DNA of 64,000 bases from Chitinophaga sp. CF418 (GTDB lineage Bacteria; Bacteroidota; Bacteroidia; Chitinophagales; Chitinophagaceae), in assembly GCF_900142925.1 (NCBI RefSeq), contig NZ_FRCN01000007.1, forward strand, positions 124,001 to 188,000. Reading direction: 5' to 3'. Of the stretch, positions 33,121-42,437 are shown one piece after another. Within the stretch, counting starts at the first letter, position 1, and each line of letters opens with the position of its first letter. The translations under genes were made by a program, and so were the position numbers. The notes beneath the pieces were generated by a model. It worked only from the letters and a program-made list of their open reading frames with translations, did no database searches and was not told the DNA's origin.

Positions 33121-35046
33121 ATGGCATATAAGCACCTGAAACACTTTATAGATACATTAGAAAAGGCAGGAGAGCTGATAAGGATCAAAACTTATGTGGA
33201 TCCCAGGCTGGAAATAGCAGAGATCACCGACAGGGTGAGCAAATCACCCAACGGAGGGAAAGCACTGCTGTTTGAAAATACAGGATACGACTTTCCCGTA
33301 CTGATCAACTCCATGGGCAGTTATAAACGCATGTGCATGGCGCTGGGAGTAAATGAGCTGGACGACGTGGCGAATGAGATCGAGGCACTGGTGAAATTAT
33401 TGTCAAAACCTAAGGAAGGCCTGCTGGATAAGCTGGCAATGCTCCCCAAACTGGGACAGTTCGCTTCCTGGATGCCTAAAGTAGTGAGCGGCAAAGGCGC
33501 TTGCCAGGAAGTGATCATGGCAGACCCCGACCTGACCAAACTGCCGGTAATGCAATGTTGGCCGAAAGATGGAGGCCCATTCATCACGCTTCCCGTAATT
33601 CATACAAAGGATCCGAATACAGGTACCCGCAACGTGGGCATGTACCGTATGCAGGTATTCGATAAAACCATGACAGGCATGCACTGGCACAAGCATAAGG
33701 TGTCCGCCAAGCACTTCATGGAATATAAAAAACTGAAGAAACGTATGCCGGTGGCAGTAATCCTGGGAGGCGACCCGGCATATACCTATTCCGCTACCGC
33801 TCCGCTGCCGGAGAATGTGGATGAATACATGCTGGCCGGCTTCCTGCGGAAACAGAAAGTGGAACTCGTGAGATGTATCACGCAGCCGGAAATAGAAGTT
33901 CCTGCTGATGCAGACTTTGTGATAGAAGGTTATGTAGATCCGGAAGAAGAACTGATCTGGGAAGGACCCTTCGGAGATCACACCGGTTACTATTCACTGG
34001 CCGACTGGTATCCACGCTTCCATGTGACTGCTATCACCCACCGTAAAGACGCAGTTTATCCTTCTACGATAGTAGGTATTCCTCCGCAGGAAGATGCCTG
34101 GATCGGAAAGGCGACCGAAAGGATTTTCCTGGCGCCGATCAAAATGACCATGGTACCTGAGATCATCGACATGGAAATGCCGGTGGAAGGCGTGTTCCAT
34201 AACCTGGTAATCGCACAGATCAAAAAAGACTATCCCGGACAGGCGCAGAAAGTAATGAATGCGATGTGGGGCGCCGGACAAATGATGTTTAACAAGATCC
34301 TGGCAGTAGCTGACGAAGGAACGAATATACAGGACTATAAAGAGCTGGCCCGCTACATGTTCAAACACCTCAATCCCGCTACAGATATTTATTTCAGCCA
34401 GGGGCCTATGGATGTACTGGACCATTCCTGCTCTAAAATGGGCTTCGGCGGTAAGATGTGTATTGATGGTACCCGCAAATATGAAGAAGAGATAGAAGGT
34501 AATGAAGAACAGCTCACCAGCAACTATGCCTTCAATAAACAGGAAGTCCTGAAACGTTTCCCGGAAGTGAAAGGTATCAATGATTCCCTGTTGAAGGAAG
34601 ATATCCCCTGTATCCTCGTCTCTGTACAGAAATCCCGTCCTCTGCATATCAAAGAACTGAACGAGCAGTTATACAGTCTGCCGGAAATGACCGCCGTGAA
34701 GATGGTACTATACGTTGAACATACCGTGGACGTCAGTGACCTGGCTTCCGCATTGTGGCGTTTCTGCAATAACCTGGACCCGCGTCGTGATAGCTTCGTG
34801 GTGCGTCCGCCATTACCGGGGCATCCGGGTAAAACCGGCGCCGGCATCGGTATGGACGGAACATTGAAGACACGCCTGCTGGACAATTTTGAACGTGACT
34901 GGCCCAATATTATCGTTGCAGATGATGCCACTATCAAAATAGTAGATGAAAAATGGCAATCACTGAACATAGGCCCATTCATAGCTTCTCCATCCCATAA
35001 ATATAAATCCCAGATGTATGGAGAAGAAGCCGTGGTTCCGCAATAG
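33121..35046 (+). CDS. ubiD: UbiD-family (de)carboxylase
   Basis: 641 residues from the ATG at 33121 (an in-frame ATG at 33049 is upstream of the promoter box and unlikely). KALLFENTGYDFPVLINSMGS, the PVIHTKDPNTGTRNVGMYRMQ prenylated-FMN-binding loop, EEELIWEGPFGDHTGYYS with the catalytic Glu, and PGKTGAGIGMDGT define UbiD. It uses prenyl-FMN. In Bacteroidota the long UbiD form is linked to menaquinone synthesis; that role is inferred. No ubiX is in the window. Confidence 0.92.
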   Translation: MAYKHLKHFIDTLEKAGELIRIKTYVDPRLEIAEITDRVSKSPNGGKALLFENTGYDFPVLINSMGSYKRMCMALGVNELDDVANEIEALVKLLSKPKEGLLDKLAMLPKLGQFASWMPKVVSGKGACQEVIMADPDLTKLPVMQCWPKDGGPFITLPVIHTKDPNTGTRNVGMYRMQVFDKTMTGMHWHKHKVSAKHFMEYKKLKKRMPVAVILGGDPAYTYSATAPLPENVDEYMLAGFLRKQKVELVRCITQPEIEVPADADFVIEGYVDPEEELIWEGPFGDHTGYYSLADWYPRFHVTAITHRKDAVYPSTIVGIPPQEDAWIGKATERIFLAPIKMTMVPEIIDMEMPVEGVFHNLVIAQIKKDYPGQAQKVMNAMWGAGQMMFNKILAVADEGTNIQDYKELARYMFKHLNPATDIYFSQGPMDVLDHSCSKMGFGGKMCIDGTRKYEEEIEGNEEQLTSNYAFNKQEVLKRFPEVKGINDSLLKEDIPCILVSVQKSRPLHIKELNEQLYSLPEMTAVKMVLYVEHTVDVSDLASALWRFCNNLDPRRDSFVVRPPLPGHPGKTGAGIGMDGTLKTRLLDNFERDWPNIIVADDATIKIVDEKWQSLNIGPFIASPSHKYKSQMYGEEAVVPQ

Positions 35047-35509
35047 CCTCTTACTGATATGTTTCCTGTGCGCCTGCCATATGGCAAGCGCACAGGTACA
35101 GCTGACCGATTTTCATTACCTCGACCGTATGGAAGGTTATTGGACAATGAAAACCCGGCTGGGTGTTTATGCTGAGAAATGGAAACGGGTGGACGACAAT
35201 ACCTGGAAGGGGAGAACGATGCGTATTGAGGGGAATGACAGTACCAAACTGGATGATATGTTCTTGTTCCGGGATAGTGCTGCCATTTATTTTACAATAG
35301 CAGCTGTAAAAGATAAACAAACAGGGGAACCAGTTAGGTTCAGGGTACGTGTACTGAAACCCATTGGATTTGTAGCAGAAAACCTGCAGAGCCCTTATCC
35401 TCAGAAGATAATATACCGCTGGAAAGATGAGAGCCACATGGATGCTCATTTTGAAGGCAAGGAAGAGAAGACCACCCGGGAGATCATCTTACAATACACG
35501 AAGCGATAG
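35018..35509 (+). CDS. Small secreted DUF6265-like protein
   Basis: 163 residues. Signal peptide (LLLICFLCACHMASAQ). The mature part (MEGYWTMKTRLGVYAEKWKRV, DDNTWKGRTMRIEG, ESHMDAHFEGKEEKTTREI) has the lipocalin-like pattern of DUF6265 proteins. It overlaps the last 29 bases of ubiD in another frame, so translation is likely coupled. A 32-base palindrome lies in its signal-peptide codons. Confidence 0.75.
   Translation: MEKKPWFRNSLLLICFLCACHMASAQVQLTDFHYLDRMEGYWTMKTRLGVYAEKWKRVDDNTWKGRTMRIEGNDSTKLDDMFLFRDSAAIYFTIAAVKDKQTGEPVRFRVRVLKPIGFVAENLQSPYPQKIIYRWKDESHMDAHFEGKEEKTTREIILQYTKR
35065..35096 (+). repeat. 32-base palindrome inside the signal-peptide codons
   Basis: CCTGTGCGC-C-TGCCAT / ATGGCA-A-GCGCACAGG: two arms with a single mismatched pair, centred at 35080/35081, starting 18 bases after the ubiD stop. 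It would form a stable mRNA hairpin. Confidence 0.8.
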
Positions 35510-35589
35510 TATTGAATCAAATCGAAAACCTGGGGAAAAAGAGAGGTCGCGTAGTCCGTTCTGTTAGCTGCGTGTTTGTAACCCCAGGG

Positions 35590-35803
35590 CAAACATCATT
35601 AACAAAACATAATAGGGCTCCGCGTAGGTGTCCCGCGTTTGTAGCGGGGTGCAACCCCGGGTGACGTGCAACCCCCGGGTGACGTGTAACCCCCGGGTGA
35701 CGTGTAACCCCGGGTGACCAAACGTCATTAACAAAACATAATAGGACTCCGCCAGGAGTCCAGGTGTTTGTAGCGCGGGGTGCAACCCCGGGTGACGTGC
35801 AAC
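35590..35803. repeat. Nested direct and tandem repeats
   Basis: An 80-base block starting CAAACATCATTAACAAAACA at 35590 recurs at 35719 (offset 129). Between them an 18-base unit CCCCGGGTGACGTGTAAC is repeated about four times (35652-35718). CCCGGG-type words make the unit partly palindromic. The minus strand reads as HVTRGL repeats only because the unit length is a multiple of three. Confidence 0.85.
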
Positions 35804-35873
35804 CGGTGACGACAATATTCGATCAATTTGAATTCCCAATTGCGTAAATCAAATTCCCGATTGTATAAATAAG

Positions 35874-35902
35874 TAACGCAAAGCTGATATAGCTTTGCGT
35901 TA
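35874..35902 (+). terminator. Hairpin terminator
   Basis: TAACGCAAAGC (35874-35884) and GCTTTGCGTTA (35892-35902) pair exactly, with TTGTTTTA after. Confidence 0.7.
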
Positions 35903-36001
35903 TTGTTTTACATACATAAGGACAGTCTGCAATTGTACTTCGATTTGAGTTGGTCGTACAATTCTAAAATACGCCGCGCCTGATCACAGGATGCGGCTTT
36001 T

Positions 36002-37585
36002 TTATTTATGAATTTCTGATGTAAAGTGAAACTGGATATCCGGATTGTTGGCGCGTTCCGTATTCAGGTACCATTCTGATTGTGCCAGATATACGAGATG
36101 CCCGTCTTTATCTTCCACAATATTGGCCTGTTTGAAACGGATGAACTCTTCTATCTTCTGTTTGTCTCCTGTGATCCAGCAGGCCTTATAGAAAGGTAAG
36201 GTATTGAACTGGCAGGAAGCGCCGTACTCCTGTAACAGACGGTATTGTATCACTTCAAACTGGAGATCTCCCACGCAGCCAATGATCTTACGGTTACCGC
36301 CGTGTTGTGTAAACAGCTGGGCTACACCCTCATCTGTCAGCTGGCGTAATCCTTTTTCCAATTGCTTGGTTTTCATCGGATCTTTATTCACCACCTCCTT
36401 AAACAATTCCGGAGAAAAGCTGGGAATACCGGTGAAATAGAATTTTTCTCCTTCGGTGAGAGTATCGCCGATCTTGAAGTTACCGGTATCGAACAGACCT
36501 ACCACATCACCTGGATAGGCATCATCCACAATATTCTTTTCACGGGCCAGGAAACTGTATGGGTTGCTGAAACGCACGTCTTTATCCAGGCGTACGTGTT
36601 TATAGAATTTATTACGTTCAAAACGGCCGGAACATACACGCAGGAAAGCGATACGGTCACGGTGACGGGGATCCAGGTTAGCATGTATCTTGAAGATAAA
36701 ACCACTGAATTTATCGTCGCTTACCTTTACCTCACGGGTGCTGGATTCACGGTCGCGGGGAACAGGAGCGATTTCGACGAAGGTATCCAGCAGGTCTTTT
36801 ACACCAAAGTTGTTTACCGCACTGCCGAAGAATACAGGAGCCATTTTACCCGCCAGGTAGTCTGTATTGTCAAAAGTGTCGTATACGCCCTCAATGAGTT
36901 CCACGTCGTTACGCAGCTGGGCAGCGTCCTGAGGACTGAAATGCTGATCCACATAACTGCTGCTCAGGTCACTCAGCTGAACGATATCATCGTCAGTAGC
37001 CTTTTTATTGGGTGCAAATGATACGAAACTCTTGTTGTACAAGTTGTATACTCCCTTGAAGTCTTTACCCATGTTGATGGGCCAGCTCAGGGGGCGTACG
37101 CGTATATTCAGTTTTTCTTCGAGTTCGTCGAGAAGGTCAAAAGGATTTTTACCATCACGGTCCAGTTTGTTCACAAATATGATCACGGGAGTATCGCGCA
37201 TGCGGCATACATCCATCAGTTTACCGGTCTGTTCTTCCACCCCTTTCACACAGTCTATCACGAGTACTACGCTGTCCACCGCTGTCAGGGTACGGTAGGT
37301 GTCCTCAGCAAAGTCCTTGTGACCGGGAGTATCCAGGAGGTTGACCAGCATATCGCGGTACTCAAAAGTCATTACGGAAGTAGCAACGGAGATACCACGC
37401 TGCCGCTCTATCTCCATAAAGTCGGAGGTAGTATGTTTTTTGATCTTATTGGATTTTACCGCACCGGCCGTCTGGATAGCGCCACCAAAAAGGAGGAACT
37501 TTTCAGTAAGGGTTGTTTTACCGGCGTCCGGGTGGGCGATAATGGCAAATGTCTTCCTTTTATTGATCTCGCTTGCGTACTTCAT
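36002..37585 (-). CDS. prfC: Peptide chain release factor 3
   Basis: 527 residues, normal length. GTPase motifs AHPDAGKTTL (17-26), DTPGHKDF and NKLDRDG, then the RF3-specific SFSPELFKEVVNKDPMK region. It recycles RF1/RF2 from the ribosome after termination. Single gene. Confidence 0.97.
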   Translation of the reverse strand: MKYASEINKRKTFAIIAHPDAGKTTLTEKFLLFGGAIQTAGAVKSNKIKKHTTSDFMEIERQRGISVATSVMTFEYRDMLVNLLDTPGHKDFAEDTYRTLTAVDSVVLVIDCVKGVEEQTGKLMDVCRMRDTPVIIFVNKLDRDGKNPFDLLDELEEKLNIRVRPLSWPINMGKDFKGVYNLYNKSFVSFAPNKKATDDDIVQLSDLSSSYVDQHFSPQDAAQLRNDVELIEGVYDTFDNTDYLAGKMAPVFFGSAVNNFGVKDLLDTFVEIAPVPRDRESSTREVKVSDDKFSGFIFKIHANLDPRHRDRIAFLRVCSGRFERNKFYKHVRLDKDVRFSNPYSFLAREKNIVDDAYPGDVVGLFDTGNFKIGDTLTEGEKFYFTGIPSFSPELFKEVVNKDPMKTKQLEKGLRQLTDEGVAQLFTQHGGNRKIIGCVGDLQFEVIQYRLLQEYGASCQFNTLPFYKACWITGDKQKIEEFIRFKQANIVEDKDGHLVYLAQSEWYLNTERANNPDIQFHFTSEIHK

Positions 37586-37610
37586 ATTACTTTATAACCA
37601 AAAATGTGTG

Positions 37611-37618
37611 CAAAGGTA
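37611..37618 (-). promoter_or_regulatory. -7 promoter element of prfC
   Basis: Minus-strand TACCTTTG (TAnnTTTG) 26 bases before the prfC start. Confidence 0.45.
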
Positions 37619-37656
37619 CGGAATTGTCATGGTTAATCATTAATTTACATGTATCT

Positions 37657-38910
37657 ATGATTGCCACGATCAAAATTTTGTGGAATAGCCTTAGAATGGC
37701 TATCCTCGAGCTGCGGGTCAATAAGCTCCGCACCTTCTTATCCCTCCTGGGTATTACCATTGGTATATTCTGTATAATCGCCGTGTTGACCGCTACCAAC
37801 AGCCTGGAAAAGAACGTCCGTAACGAGGTGGAATCCCTGGGAAGCGACGTGATCTACATCCAGAAATGGCCCTGGGATGGCGGTCCTGATTTCCCCTGGT
37901 GGAAGTTTGTCAACCGTCCCCTGCCTAAATTCCAGGAATTGGGTCCGATTAAGGAAAAAGTTCATAGCGCAGGCTTGTCTGCCTTTGCATTTTCCTCCAA
38001 TGGCAAGCGGGTGGAATATAAGGACGACTACATGGAAGGTACCGAATTGTTTGCGGTAAGCGGTGACTATGAGAAAATTCAGGCCATGAAGTTCGTCAGC
38101 GGTCGTTTCTTTGCCGGCAAGGAAAATGAAAATGGCGCAAATGTGGCCATCCTGGGGGCCAATATATGGGAAGGACTGTTCGGTAGTCCGGAAAAGGCCC
38201 TTGGAAAAACGATTGCTATCTCCGGCCGTCCCTGCCGTATCATTGGCACCCTTAAAAAGAAGGGAGCAAGCCTGGTGGACGGTATTAACTACGATAACAG
38301 TGTTGTTGTTCCTTACCTGTATGGCCGTACCATTGTGGACGAGCGCCGCTTTGCAGATCCTTTCCTTATTGTGAAAGCAGCTCCGGGCGCTACGCTGCTG
38401 CAACTGAAGGATGAACTTAGAGGGGTAATGAGAAGTGTTCACCGCTTAAGACCCAAAGAAGAGGACGATTTCTCCCTGAATGAGATCACCGCGGTAAGCG
38501 GGGACCTTAACAAGATGTTCGGTATGGTGAACCTTGGAGGAGGATTTATTGCCTTTTTCGCCCTGGTGGTAGGTGGTTTCGGAATTGCCAATATCATGTT
38601 CGTAACCGTAAAGGAGCGTACAAATATCATAGGATTAAAAAAAGCAATCGGCGCCCGTAAGAAAGTGATCCTTATGGAATTCCTGCTGGAATCCATCATC
38701 CTTTGTCTCATGGGAGGATTCTTAGGGCTGTTCTTCGTATACATCATCACAGCAATTGTTAACAGCTTCGATTTCTTCGAATTCACACTCACTTTAAGCA
38801 ATGTTATCTTAGGACTATCCATCTCGTCGATCGTCGGTGTTATTGCAGGATTTATTCCGGCTTACCTGGCATCCAAGCTGGATCCGGTTGTGGCTATCAG
38901 AAGCAATTGA
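37657..38910 (+). CDS. MacB-type ABC transporter permease
   Basis: 417 residues from the ATG at 37657 (MIATIKILWNSLRMA). Four helices: one at 25-45 (TFLSLLGITIGIFCIIAVLTA), a large periplasmic MacB_PCD domain, then three FtsX helices (FIAFFALVVGGFGIANIM, LCLMGGFLGLFFVYIITAIV, IVGVIAGFIPAYLASKLDPV). The ATPase partner is not adjacent. Possible mechanotransmission or export role. Confidence 0.9.
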   Translation: MIATIKILWNSLRMAILELRVNKLRTFLSLLGITIGIFCIIAVLTATNSLEKNVRNEVESLGSDVIYIQKWPWDGGPDFPWWKFVNRPLPKFQELGPIKEKVHSAGLSAFAFSSNGKRVEYKDDYMEGTELFAVSGDYEKIQAMKFVSGRFFAGKENENGANVAILGANIWEGLFGSPEKALGKTIAISGRPCRIIGTLKKKGASLVDGINYDNSVVVPYLYGRTIVDERRFADPFLIVKAAPGATLLQLKDELRGVMRSVHRLRPKEEDDFSLNEITAVSGDLNKMFGMVNLGGGFIAFFALVVGGFGIANIMFVTVKERTNIIGLKKAIGARKKVILMEFLLESIILCLMGGFLGLFFVYIITAIVNSFDFFEFTLTLSNVILGLSISSIVGVIAGFIPAYLASKLDPVVAIRSN

Positions 38911-38927
38911 TAAAGGCTATAATTTCC

Positions 38928-38935
38928 TACCTTTG
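38928..38935 (+). promoter_or_regulatory. -7 promoter element of tsaD, 5 bases before the ATG
   Basis: TACCTTTG (TAnnTTTG) ends at 38935 and the ATG is at 38941, so the transcript would begin at or next to the start codon. Confidence 0.5.
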
Positions 38936-38940
38936 CGGGC

Positions 38941-39951
38941 ATGTCTGTAAAAATACTGGCCATAGAGTCTTCGTGCGATGAAACGAGCGCTTCCGTGTTG
39001 GCTGATGGAAAGATCCTGTCTAATTTTATTGCCAATCAAACCATTCATGAGCAATATGGTGGCGTAGTGCCCGAGCTGGCATCCCGTGCCCACCAGGAAA
39101 ATATTGTCCCTGTAGTGGATCAGGCCCTGAAAGTGGCTGGCGTCCGCAAGGAGGAACTGAATGCTATTGCCTTTACGCAGGCGCCCGGCCTGATAGGCTC
39201 CCTGCTGGTAGGTAGTTGTTTTGCCAAATCCATGGCGTTGGCACTGGATGTTCCGCTGATTGCCGTACATCACATGCAGGCGCACGTACTGGCCAATTTC
39301 ATCGGAGAGGAGAAACCCACATTCCCTTTTCTATGTCTGACCGTTTCCGGTGGACATACCCAGATCGTACGTTGTGACAGCCCTCTTAGCATGAAGATCA
39401 TCGGTGAAACACTGGACGACGCAGCAGGAGAGGCCTTTGACAAAAGTGCTAAATTATTAGGCTTACCCTATCCCGGAGGCCCTCTTATCGATAAATACGC
39501 CCGGCAGGGAGATCCCAACAGGTTCAAATTTCCGGAACCCCAGATCCCAGGCCTGAATTTCAGCTTCAGCGGCTTAAAAACATCTATTCTCTACTTCCTG
39601 CAGGAACAGCAACAGAGAGATCCGCAGTTCACGGAGAACAATATGGCGGATATCTGCGCTTCCATTCAGCATCGTATCGTCAGCATCCTGATGAACAAAC
39701 TGGCAAAAGCATCCAAAGAAACAGGTATCAGGGAGATAGGTATAGCAGGAGGGGTAAGCGCTAATTCCGGTCTCCGGACGGCCTTACAGCAGTATGGCGA
39801 AAAGTATGGCTGGCAGACCTACATTCCCAGGTTTGAATATTGTACCGACAATGCCGCTATGATTGCAATAACAGCCTGGTATAAATACCAGGCAGGGGAA
39901 TTTGTTGGACTGGATGCTGTACCCGGAGCAAGGGCAGGTTTTGATCATTAG
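38941..39951 (+). CDS. tsaD: tRNA N6-adenosine threonylcarbamoyltransferase
   Basis: 336 residues, normal length. ESSCDETSAS start, metal-binding HMQAH at 111-115, SGGHTQIV nucleotide loop, CTDNAAMIA near the end. It transfers the threonylcarbamoyl group to A37 of ANN-decoding tRNAs (t6A) with TsaB/TsaE. Nine bases before trmN6, so both tRNA A37-modifying genes are co-transcribed. Confidence 0.97.
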   Translation: MSVKILAIESSCDETSASVLADGKILSNFIANQTIHEQYGGVVPELASRAHQENIVPVVDQALKVAGVRKEELNAIAFTQAPGLIGSLLVGSCFAKSMALALDVPLIAVHHMQAHVLANFIGEEKPTFPFLCLTVSGGHTQIVRCDSPLSMKIIGETLDDAAGEAFDKSAKLLGLPYPGGPLIDKYARQGDPNRFKFPEPQIPGLNFSFSGLKTSILYFLQEQQQRDPQFTENNMADICASIQHRIVSILMNKLAKASKETGIREIGIAGGVSANSGLRTALQQYGEKYGWQTYIPRFEYCTDNAAMIAITAWYKYQAGEFVGLDAVPGARAGFDH

Positions 39952-39959
39952 TAAAGACG

Positions 39960-40688
39960 ATGGCGAATCACTATTTCCGTTTTAAACAATTCACCGTACA
40001 TCAGGAGGCCTGCGCCATGAAGGTCTGTACAGATGCTTGTCTGCAGGGCGCCTATACAGCTGCATTCCTGCAAACCAATAAACCCGTCATACAACGGATA
40101 CTCGATATCGGCACAGGTACCGGGTTATTGTCCCTTATGATGGCGCAGCAATTACCTGATGCCGCCATTACTGGTATAGAACTGGATGCCGCCGCCGCTG
40201 GTCAGACGAAGGCCAACTTCACTGCTTCACCCTGGAGCGACCGGCTGCAGGTCATAGAAACGGATGCCAGGGAAATGGCTGCTGATGGGCAATATGATTT
40301 CATTATTACCAATCCTCCTTTTTACGAATCGGATCTGAAAAGCAGCAATCATCTGCGTAACCAGGCAATGCATGCTACTACGCTGGATTATAGTGACCTG
40401 TTGAAAGTAATTGACAGACAATTGAAGGCAGAAGGGGCGTTCTCTGTTTTATTGCCTTATCGTCCGTTTGGTGACTTTATATCAATGGCCGGTGCAGCGG
40501 GATTTTATTTGCAGGAAGTATTACATGTGAAACAGAGTGAACGCCATGAGTATTTCCGCAGCATAGGCATCTTCAGCAGGCAGCAAAATGAACCAAAGGT
40601 GGAATCAATGGCTATCAGAGCAGCAGATCAGAATGCTTATACACCAGCGTTTGTGTCGTTGTTGCAGCCGTATTATTTATATCTTTAG
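39960..40688 (+). CDS. trmN6: tRNA1(Val) A37 N6-methyltransferase
   Basis: 242 residues. RFKQFTVHQEACAMKVCTDAC start, SAM motif LDIGTGTGLLSLMMAQ, and catalytic NPPF (in IITNPPFYESD) as in E. coli YfiC/TrmN6. Methylates A37 of tRNA1(Val). Ends 6 bases from the convergent dehydrogenase gene. Confidence 0.9.
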   Translation: MANHYFRFKQFTVHQEACAMKVCTDACLQGAYTAAFLQTNKPVIQRILDIGTGTGLLSLMMAQQLPDAAITGIELDAAAAGQTKANFTASPWSDRLQVIETDAREMAADGQYDFIITNPPFYESDLKSSNHLRNQAMHATTLDYSDLLKVIDRQLKAEGAFSVLLPYRPFGDFISMAGAAGFYLQEVLHVKQSERHEYFRSIGIFSRQQNEPKVESMAIRAADQNAYTPAFVSLLQPYYLYL

Positions 40689-40694
40689 TTTCCC

Positions 40695-41894
40695 TCACTC
40701 CTCGACATAATCCTTCAAATACTCAAACCGCTCAGTCAGCGCACCCTTGTCTGCAATAGTAGCATTATGAACAACTGTACTATCCGGCCTTTGCAATTCA
40801 TCAAACACATATTTCATCAGCTGGTCGCCAAAGTACTGTGACGCATCCCGTGGAAGCTCATTGGGTAAATTGCTGACGCACATCATATCCAGTGTATCCG
40901 GCAGGTAAGGAGCTGTCCGCTGCCTTGTATGCCTGTCTACGCCATATACAGGATCATCAATACTGGAGTCTCCGAGATTAGAAGGGATTGAGCCGTTGGT
41001 ATCATCGGTGATATCCGCAATGACCTTAATACGGAAATTGTCTTTTGCCAGGTCATTCCAGGTGAACAGTGGTGAGATGCGCTGATCCCAGTAAATACCG
41101 TTCATGAGAATGTCTGTAGCTGTCACAAATGGCAGGAAGCGGCAATCATACTGCTCGGGATGGAGATGAAAATCTTCTCTGCTATATGTTTTATCTGTTT
41201 TCCGGAGATATAATTCTCCCGCCTTTAGCTGTGTATATACCGGGTAAGCATACGTGTTGATCAGGAACTCTTCCGGTGGGATGTATTTGATACCCAATAA
41301 TCCCATTACCTCCAGTGTTCCCGCCGCCACGCGGCCTGAGCCGGTAATAACGATCTTTAGCGGAGGCAGTTTTGCTCCGAAATAATGATTGATCAGCTCT
41401 TTAAAATCATGACATTTATGTACTGGTACCAGGCTATATTGGCCAGTCTTTTTCCCATAGGTCAACAGCCCGTTGTGTGCACCTACCACACCGGCAAAGA
41501 ATCCAAATCCCAGTATCCGCTGACCGTCTTCATGCACCAGGCATTCATAATCGATCAGGGTAATATTGCGTTGCAGAATAGTCTGCAGCATATGTTTGTT
41601 GTGTGGCTGCTTTTTACGTGTATGGGAAAAGAACAGGTATTTTTTGCCGGATAACAGTTTCTCAACAGGTACTTCCTTTATACCTAACAATACCTCACAA
41701 TGGGAGAGGTCTTCCGAAAGAGGAATACCGGCAGCTTTATATTCATCATCTGAAAAACATCGCCAGGCAGATGGCTGAACGGTGATACTTACCTGCGGGT
41801 TGTTTTTGATGATCCACTGACATTGCTGCGGCGTAAATGCTACTCTGTTATCATGTGGCTGTTTTTCCTCCCTTATAAGACCAATGTGTAACAT
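40695..41894 (-). CDS. Saccharopine dehydrogenase/alanine dehydrogenase-like oxidoreductase
   Basis: 399 residues. IGLIREEKQPHDNRVAFTP is the AlaDh/PNT N-terminal signature, with H in FSHTRKKQ; ITGSGRVAAGTLEVMGLLG is the Rossmann loop. Layout and C-terminal DITDDTNGSIPSN resemble NAD-dependent, lysine-forming saccharopine dehydrogenase. Exact substrate uncertain. Confidence 0.85.
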   Translation of the reverse strand: MLHIGLIREEKQPHDNRVAFTPQQCQWIIKNNPQVSITVQPSAWRCFSDDEYKAAGIPLSEDLSHCEVLLGIKEVPVEKLLSGKKYLFFSHTRKKQPHNKHMLQTILQRNITLIDYECLVHEDGQRILGFGFFAGVVGAHNGLLTYGKKTGQYSLVPVHKCHDFKELINHYFGAKLPPLKIVITGSGRVAAGTLEVMGLLGIKYIPPEEFLINTYAYPVYTQLKAGELYLRKTDKTYSREDFHLHPEQYDCRFLPFVTATDILMNGIYWDQRISPLFTWNDLAKDNFRIKVIADITDDTNGSIPSNLGDSSIDDPVYGVDRHTRQRTAPYLPDTLDMMCVSNLPNELPRDASQYFGDQLMKYVFDELQRPDSTVVHNATIADKGALTERFEYLKDYVEE

Positions 41895-41988
41895 ATCCGG
41901 GTTTTGGTGTAGCCAAATATAATACTTATTCGTGTTTGATCTTACTGGCTGCTACGGATATGCATTGAGAGGGACATGCCCTGGCATA

Positions 41989-42426
41989 CTACACCGGTTC
42001 TGTCACTGCCGTAGCAGCTTGTTCTTTTTTAGTTCTACCCATAACGTAGCCACTACTCCCACTCAAAAGTGCAGTAACAATTATTTCTATCACCCTCATT
42101 ACTATTTCTTTATTACCGCTATAAAGACAATATATAAAGAAGAGTATCATAATAAGCAGGATTGTGATAATCACAAGAAAGATCAGCAACCGGTTCCTGA
42201 ATACATATTTAGGCGTATTCCTCATATATTCGGCATGTATATCAATGTTTCTCATAGAAAGCTCGTGTGCCATACCGATTTCTTTGCCCCGGAGTGCTAA
42301 TTCCTGTTGCTTGCATTTGATCTCTTCTTTTTGATTAGCGGCCATCTCCCGTAATAGTTCCACATTAAATGGATTATTACGGTTATTTGGGTCATTCTGA
42401 TGGATAGGGATATTAAGATCAGACAT
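41989..42426 (-). CDS. Two-helix membrane protein, unknown
   Basis: 145 residues. N-terminal half polar and probably coiled coil (ELLREMAANQKEEIKCKQQ). Then two membrane helices (LLIFLVIITILLIMILFFIY and VIEIIVTALLSGSSGYVMG) and a short cytoplasmic tail. No signal peptide. Eleven bases after a small soluble partner. Family not recognised. Confidence 0.6.
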   Translation of the reverse strand: MSDLNIPIHQNDPNNRNNPFNVELLREMAANQKEEIKCKQQELALRGKEIGMAHELSMRNIDIHAEYMRNTPKYVFRNRLLIFLVIITILLIMILFFIYCLYSGNKEIVMRVIEIIVTALLSGSSGYVMGRTKKEQAATAVTEPV

Positions 42427-42437
42427 TTTAAGCTGGT

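Larger units (their letters stand above)
35510..36001. other. Repeat-bearing convergent intergenic region
   Basis: 492 bases between the DUF6265-like gene and prfC: the nested repeats, a hairpin at 35874-35902, a short AT-rich part with CAATTCCCAATTG-like words, and a second hairpin beside the prfC stop (GCCGCGCCTG/CAGGATGCGGC, 35973-35998). No gene is supported. Confidence 0.65.

Noticed and set aside
35564..35839. Minus-strand frame with HVTRGL repeats
   Set aside because: Created by an 18-base DNA repeat; no start context, no conserved flanking protein sequence.
33403..38442. Long minus- and plus-strand frames opposite ubiD, prfC and the ABC permease
   Set aside because: They are shadows of strongly conserved genes, with no promoter and no recognisable protein pattern.
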